Source: Methylomonas sp. (GTDB taxonomy: Bacteria; Pseudomonadota; Gammaproteobacteria; Methylococcales; Methylomonadaceae). From it: a stretch of 8,698 bases of DNA. Below the pieces are notes generated by a model. The model saw only the letters and a list, made by a program, of their open reading frames with translations. It was not told the origin of the DNA and did not search any database. The DNA lies in the NCBI GenBank assembly GCA_028688235.1, contig JAQTYP010000124.1, positions 1-8,698 of the forward strand. Direction: 5' to 3'. Each line of letters begins with the position of its first letter. Within the stretch, counting starts at the first letter, position 1. The position numbers were made by a program, and so were the translations under genes. This document shows positions 6,589 to 8,698 of this stretch, piece by piece.

Positions 6589-7219
6589 GGTGTTAGTTGT
6601 ACACGGCAGTCCGCACGCCTACGAAAGTTCCGGCGCGTCGGTAGTGGAATTTCTAGTGGCGCAAATTCATGCCGTGTGGCCAACTGTCGAAGTCGTACAC
6701 CGACTGTTGTCTGCGTCGGAAATAATCTTGCCCTCGGCGGCTTACGCCACAGCCGTGCTGGATAGAGCAGCTAACGATAGCTCGGTATTTGAGCTATCCG
6801 AGACCTTGATTGGCGAACTGGAGTCTTGCGACTTGCTGATCATTGCCACGCCGATGCACAATTTTACGGTTCCAGCCGCGCTGAAAGCCTGGATCGACTA
6901 TGTATTGCTGATTAACCGTACCTTTGATGCTACGCCGACTGGGAAAATCGGCAGGCTAAACGATCGTCCGGTTTTTGTTGTGGTCACATCCGGTGGTTTT
7001 CATCAGGGTGAGCGGGCCAATCAAGCGGATTTCCTCAGCGATTATTTGCGTTACGCGTTGCAGACAGTTGGCGTTAAATCAATAAAGTTTGTTTATCTGC
7101 AAGGCATGGCATATGGAGAGAATGCCGCAAGCTCGGCAATCACCGAAGGTATTAAGTGTATTCAATCGCTGATTCCTGAACTATTGAAGCAGCAGGAAAG
7201 AGATTGCACCAGCGTTTAA
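6581..7219 (+). CDS. AzoR-like FMN-dependent NAD(P)H oxidoreductase (flavodoxin-like fold)
   Basis: The 212-residue protein has the fold and length of FMN-dependent NADH-azoreductases and related quinone reductases. The N-terminal strand and phosphate loop are VLVVHGSPHAYES (4-16). The flavin loop is ATPMHNFTVPAALKAW (89-104), close to the PMYNF motif of AzoR, and is followed by a TFDATPTGKIGRL segment and TSGGF (136-140). Such enzymes transfer two electrons from NAD(P)H to quinones, azo dyes or nitroaromatics, avoiding radical intermediates; the physiological substrate here is unknown. The ATG at 6581 has GGAG (6571-6574) six bases ahead and lies inside the stop region of the acetyltransferase gene (ATGCCTAG), so translation is probably coupled. 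It is the last gene of the operon; no clear terminator follows in 7220-7441. Confidence 0.88.
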   Translation: MPRVLVVHGSPHAYESSGASVVEFLVAQIHAVWPTVEVVHRLLSASEIILPSAAYATAVLDRAANDSSVFELSETLIGELESCDLLIIATPMHNFTVPAALKAWIDYVLLINRTFDATPTGKIGRLNDRPVFVVVTSGGFHQGERANQADFLSDYLRYALQTVGVKSIKFVYLQGMAYGENAASSAITEGIKCIQSLIPELLKQQERDCTSV

Positions 7220-7359
7220 CAGTAATGAAGCGCCCCCCGTTTGTGCCTGATTACCATAAGAATCATTGACGACGGATTCGGTACATATCTCCAAACGTTC
7301 ATAACACTTTCGACAGCTAAGTAAAAGTGCGGCACTCATCTTGATAGAAAACTAATTTG

Positions 7360-7410
7360 AATTCGAAAGCAAGACTCGGAGTGTTCAAGAACTGTGATTT
7401 GGGCAAATTA
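7360..7410 (+). promoter_or_regulatory. Candidate Ada box and promoter of ada
   Basis: AAT (7360-7362), six bases, then GCAA (7369-7372) fits the A-box/B-box pattern AAT-N6-GCAA that I recall for methylated Ada binding at the E. coli ada promoter. A possible weak promoter follows: TTCAAG (7383-7388), 17 bases, AAATTA/AATTAA (7405-7411). That would place the box around position -50, where methylated Ada contacts RNA polymerase in E. coli. The hexamers match poorly, as expected for a promoter that needs an activator. Just upstream, AGTGC-G-GCACT (7326-7336) is a small palindrome of unknown meaning. Confidence 0.45.
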
Positions 7411-7441
7411 ACGGCGTGAATGAACGAAATCCGGAGCCGAC

Positions 7442-8515
7442 ATGCTGAACCCGATTGAAACTGACGCTTTGCCAACAGAGAGCAATCCTCGTTGGCAAGC
7501 CGTGCTAGCCCGTGATCCATCCGCCGATAGCCGCTTTTACTATTCTGTTAAAACGACTGGTATCTATTGCCGCCCTTCTTGTCCGGCTCGTACCGCCAAA
7601 CCGGAAAATGTGCAATTCCATCTCAGTCGAGAAGACGCCGAGGCGGCAGGATTCCGCCCCTGCCGACGCTGTAAACCGGACCAGCCGAGCTTGCGCGAAC
7701 AGCACGCCGATAAAGTGACCGAAATCTGCCGTTTACTGGAAACAGCGGAAACCGAGCCTAGCCTTGCCGAGTTGGCGGCGATTGCCGGACTAAGCACCTT
7801 TCATTTTCATCGAATTTTTAAAGCAATCACTGGCTTGACACCTAAATCCTATATGGCAGCCCAGCGCGGTAATCGGGTTCGGAATCAACTGGCGAAAAGT
7901 CAGTCGGTAACAGCGGCTATTTATGATGCCGGTTACAACGCCAGCAGCCGTTTCTATGAGCAATCGCCGCAACTATTAGGTATGACGCCATCCGACTACC
8001 GTGCCGGCGGAACCCATGCCCGGATTCGCTTTGCATTGGGCGAGTGCTCGCTAGGTTCAATTCTGGTGGCAGCCAGCGAGATCGGAATTTGCGCCATTGC
8101 CTTGGGCGATGATCCTGACCGCCTGGCTCGAGAGTTACAAGACCGTTTCCCCCAGGCTGAGTTGATCGGCGGCGATAATGAATTCGAGCAATGGGTTGCA
8201 AAAGTGGTCGGTTCTGTCGAAGCGCCGGCCATCGGTTTGGATTTGCCGCTGGACATGCGCGGCACCGCATTTCAACAACGGGTTTGGCAAGCATTGCGGC
8301 AAATTCCGGCGGGCGAGAAAGTGAGTTACGCGGATATTGCTCAACGCATCGGCGCACCGAAGGCAGTACGGGCCGTAGCCGGCGCGTGCGCGGCCAATGC
8401 CTTGGCGGTAGCGATTCCCTGTCACCGGGTTGTCCGCTCGGATGGCGGTTTGTCCGGTTATCGTTGGGGAGTGGAGCGCAAAGCCGAGCTATTGCGGCGG
8501 GAGAGTCAAGCATGA
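7442..8515 (+). CDS. ada: Ada: methylphosphotriester/O6-methylguanine-DNA methyltransferase and adaptive-response activator
   Basis: The 357-residue protein is a full-length Ada. Residues 15-80 are the zinc domain with Cys43, Cys47, Cys74 and Cys77 (GIYCRPSC and RPCRRC). Cys43 corresponds to E. coli Cys38, which accepts the methyl group from DNA phosphotriesters and turns the protein into an activator. Residues 90-188 are an AraC-type helix-turn-helix domain (LAAIAGLSTFHFHRIFKAITG; MTPSDYR). Residues 200-357 are the O6-methylguanine methyltransferase, with the suicide cysteine Cys327 in PCHR and the DNA-binding helix GAPKAVRAVAGACAANA. Both acceptor sites are intact, so it should repair DNA and induce the adaptive response. 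The ATG at 7442 has CGGAG (7432-7436) five bases ahead. An ATGA overlap at 8512 opens only a 20-codon frame, so no alkA or alkB partner follows within the window. Confidence 0.97.
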   Translation: MLNPIETDALPTESNPRWQAVLARDPSADSRFYYSVKTTGIYCRPSCPARTAKPENVQFHLSREDAEAAGFRPCRRCKPDQPSLREQHADKVTEICRLLETAETEPSLAELAAIAGLSTFHFHRIFKAITGLTPKSYMAAQRGNRVRNQLAKSQSVTAAIYDAGYNASSRFYEQSPQLLGMTPSDYRAGGTHARIRFALGECSLGSILVAASEIGICAIALGDDPDRLARELQDRFPQAELIGGDNEFEQWVAKVVGSVEAPAIGLDLPLDMRGTAFQQRVWQALRQIPAGEKVSYADIAQRIGAPKAVRAVAGACAANALAVAIPCHRVVRSDGGLSGYRWGVERKAELLRRESQA

Positions 8516-8570
8516 GTGTCGGCATTCTGTCGTGCGCGCTGCCGCTACCTAGTGCCAGAAAGGAAACCAA

Positions 8571-8600
8571 TTAACTCCACATATATCAACATGTTATAAT
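8571..8600 (+). promoter_or_regulatory. Promoter-like element with a perfect TATAAT
   Basis: TATAAT (8595-8600) is a perfect -10 hexamer, preceded at 18 bases by TTAACT (8571-8576), which matches TTGACA at four of six positions. Transcription would start near 8607 and run rightward out of the window. The surroundings are AT-rich, so a chance match is possible. Confidence 0.4.
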
Positions 8601-8611
8601 TATTTCGCAGC

Positions 8612-8695
8612 ACGAAGATGTGTTGTCCAGACACCGGTTTTGCCCTATTTCGGGCGACAATCGGCCTGTAAACGCCCAAAAACCTAAATCTTCGT
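8612..8695 (+). other. Possible structured RNA leader or small inverted-repeat element
   Basis: ACGAAGAT (8612-8619) pairs perfectly with ATCTTCGT (8688-8695) and encloses 68 bases. Within lie GCCC-TATTTC-GGGC (8642-8655), TTGTC (8623-8627) facing GACAA (8656-8660), and GTGT (8620-8623) facing ACAC (8631-8634). GGGCG (8652-8656) could instead pair with CGCCC (8673-8677), giving an alternative fold. The outer stem begins a few bases after the start site predicted from the TATAAT upstream. I do not recognise a known riboswitch. A short palindromic repeat element is equally possible. Confidence 0.25.
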
Positions 8696-8698
8696 TCG

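Noticed and set aside
7917..8570. Leftward 217-codon open frame opposite ada
   Set aside because: It is the shadow of ada. The rightward frame has full Zn, AraC and methyltransferase motifs; this one is rich in Arg and Pro without a domain.
8512..8574. 20-codon frame overlapping the ada stop by ATGA
   Set aside because: It is too short and resembles no known peptide. The overlap alone is not enough to call a gene.
8545..8697. Leftward frame open from the window edge to a stop at 8545
   Set aside because: About 50 codons lack a stop, but the translation is rich in Arg and Asn with no recognisable domain, and the DNA has promoter-like and stem-forming features instead.

Overview
The window reads as chromosomal DNA of a gammaproteobacterium with mid-range GC. 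A Methylococcales-type methanotroph is possible, but that is an impression from gene style and was not tested. Seven protein-coding genes have recognisable families and one more, a methyltransferase, is recognisable only at the fold level. There is no rRNA, tRNA, CRISPR array or intact transposase.

Layout. Positions 1-120 hold an imperfect hairpin and a terminator-like stem, probably the tail of something that lies before the window. Positions 121-701 contain no supportable gene. A NikR-like ribbon-helix-helix regulator (702-1193, +) converges on a large three-part redox enzyme (1228-2997, -) that joins a MOSC domain, a flavin reductase and a [2Fe-2S] ferredoxin. Next come an orphan SAM-dependent methyltransferase (3231-3914, -) and a MocR/GabR-type regulator (4114-5634, -). 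Divergent from the regulator is a compact three-gene operon: an AhpD-like protein (5697-6131), a GNAT acetyltransferase (6142-6588) and an AzoR-like flavodoxin-fold reductase (6581-7219). An ada gene (7442-8515, +) follows, with a candidate Ada box upstream. The window ends in a sequence with a promoter-like element followed by several potential stems.

How the genes may work together. The right half looks like a stress and detoxification block: peroxide or organic-radical handling (AhpD-like), quinone/azo/nitro reduction (AzoR-like), acetylation of a small molecule (GNAT) and repair of alkylated DNA (Ada). The MocR regulator almost certainly controls the divergent operon. Its promoter region has three ATTGGT direct repeats at 24 and 25 bp spacing plus an inverted copy, which resembles the direct-repeat operators of GabR. 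The left half combines a metal-regulator fold that has lost most of its nickel ligands with a molybdenum-cofactor enzyme that carries its own electron supply. A link between those two genes is only suggested by their adjacency.
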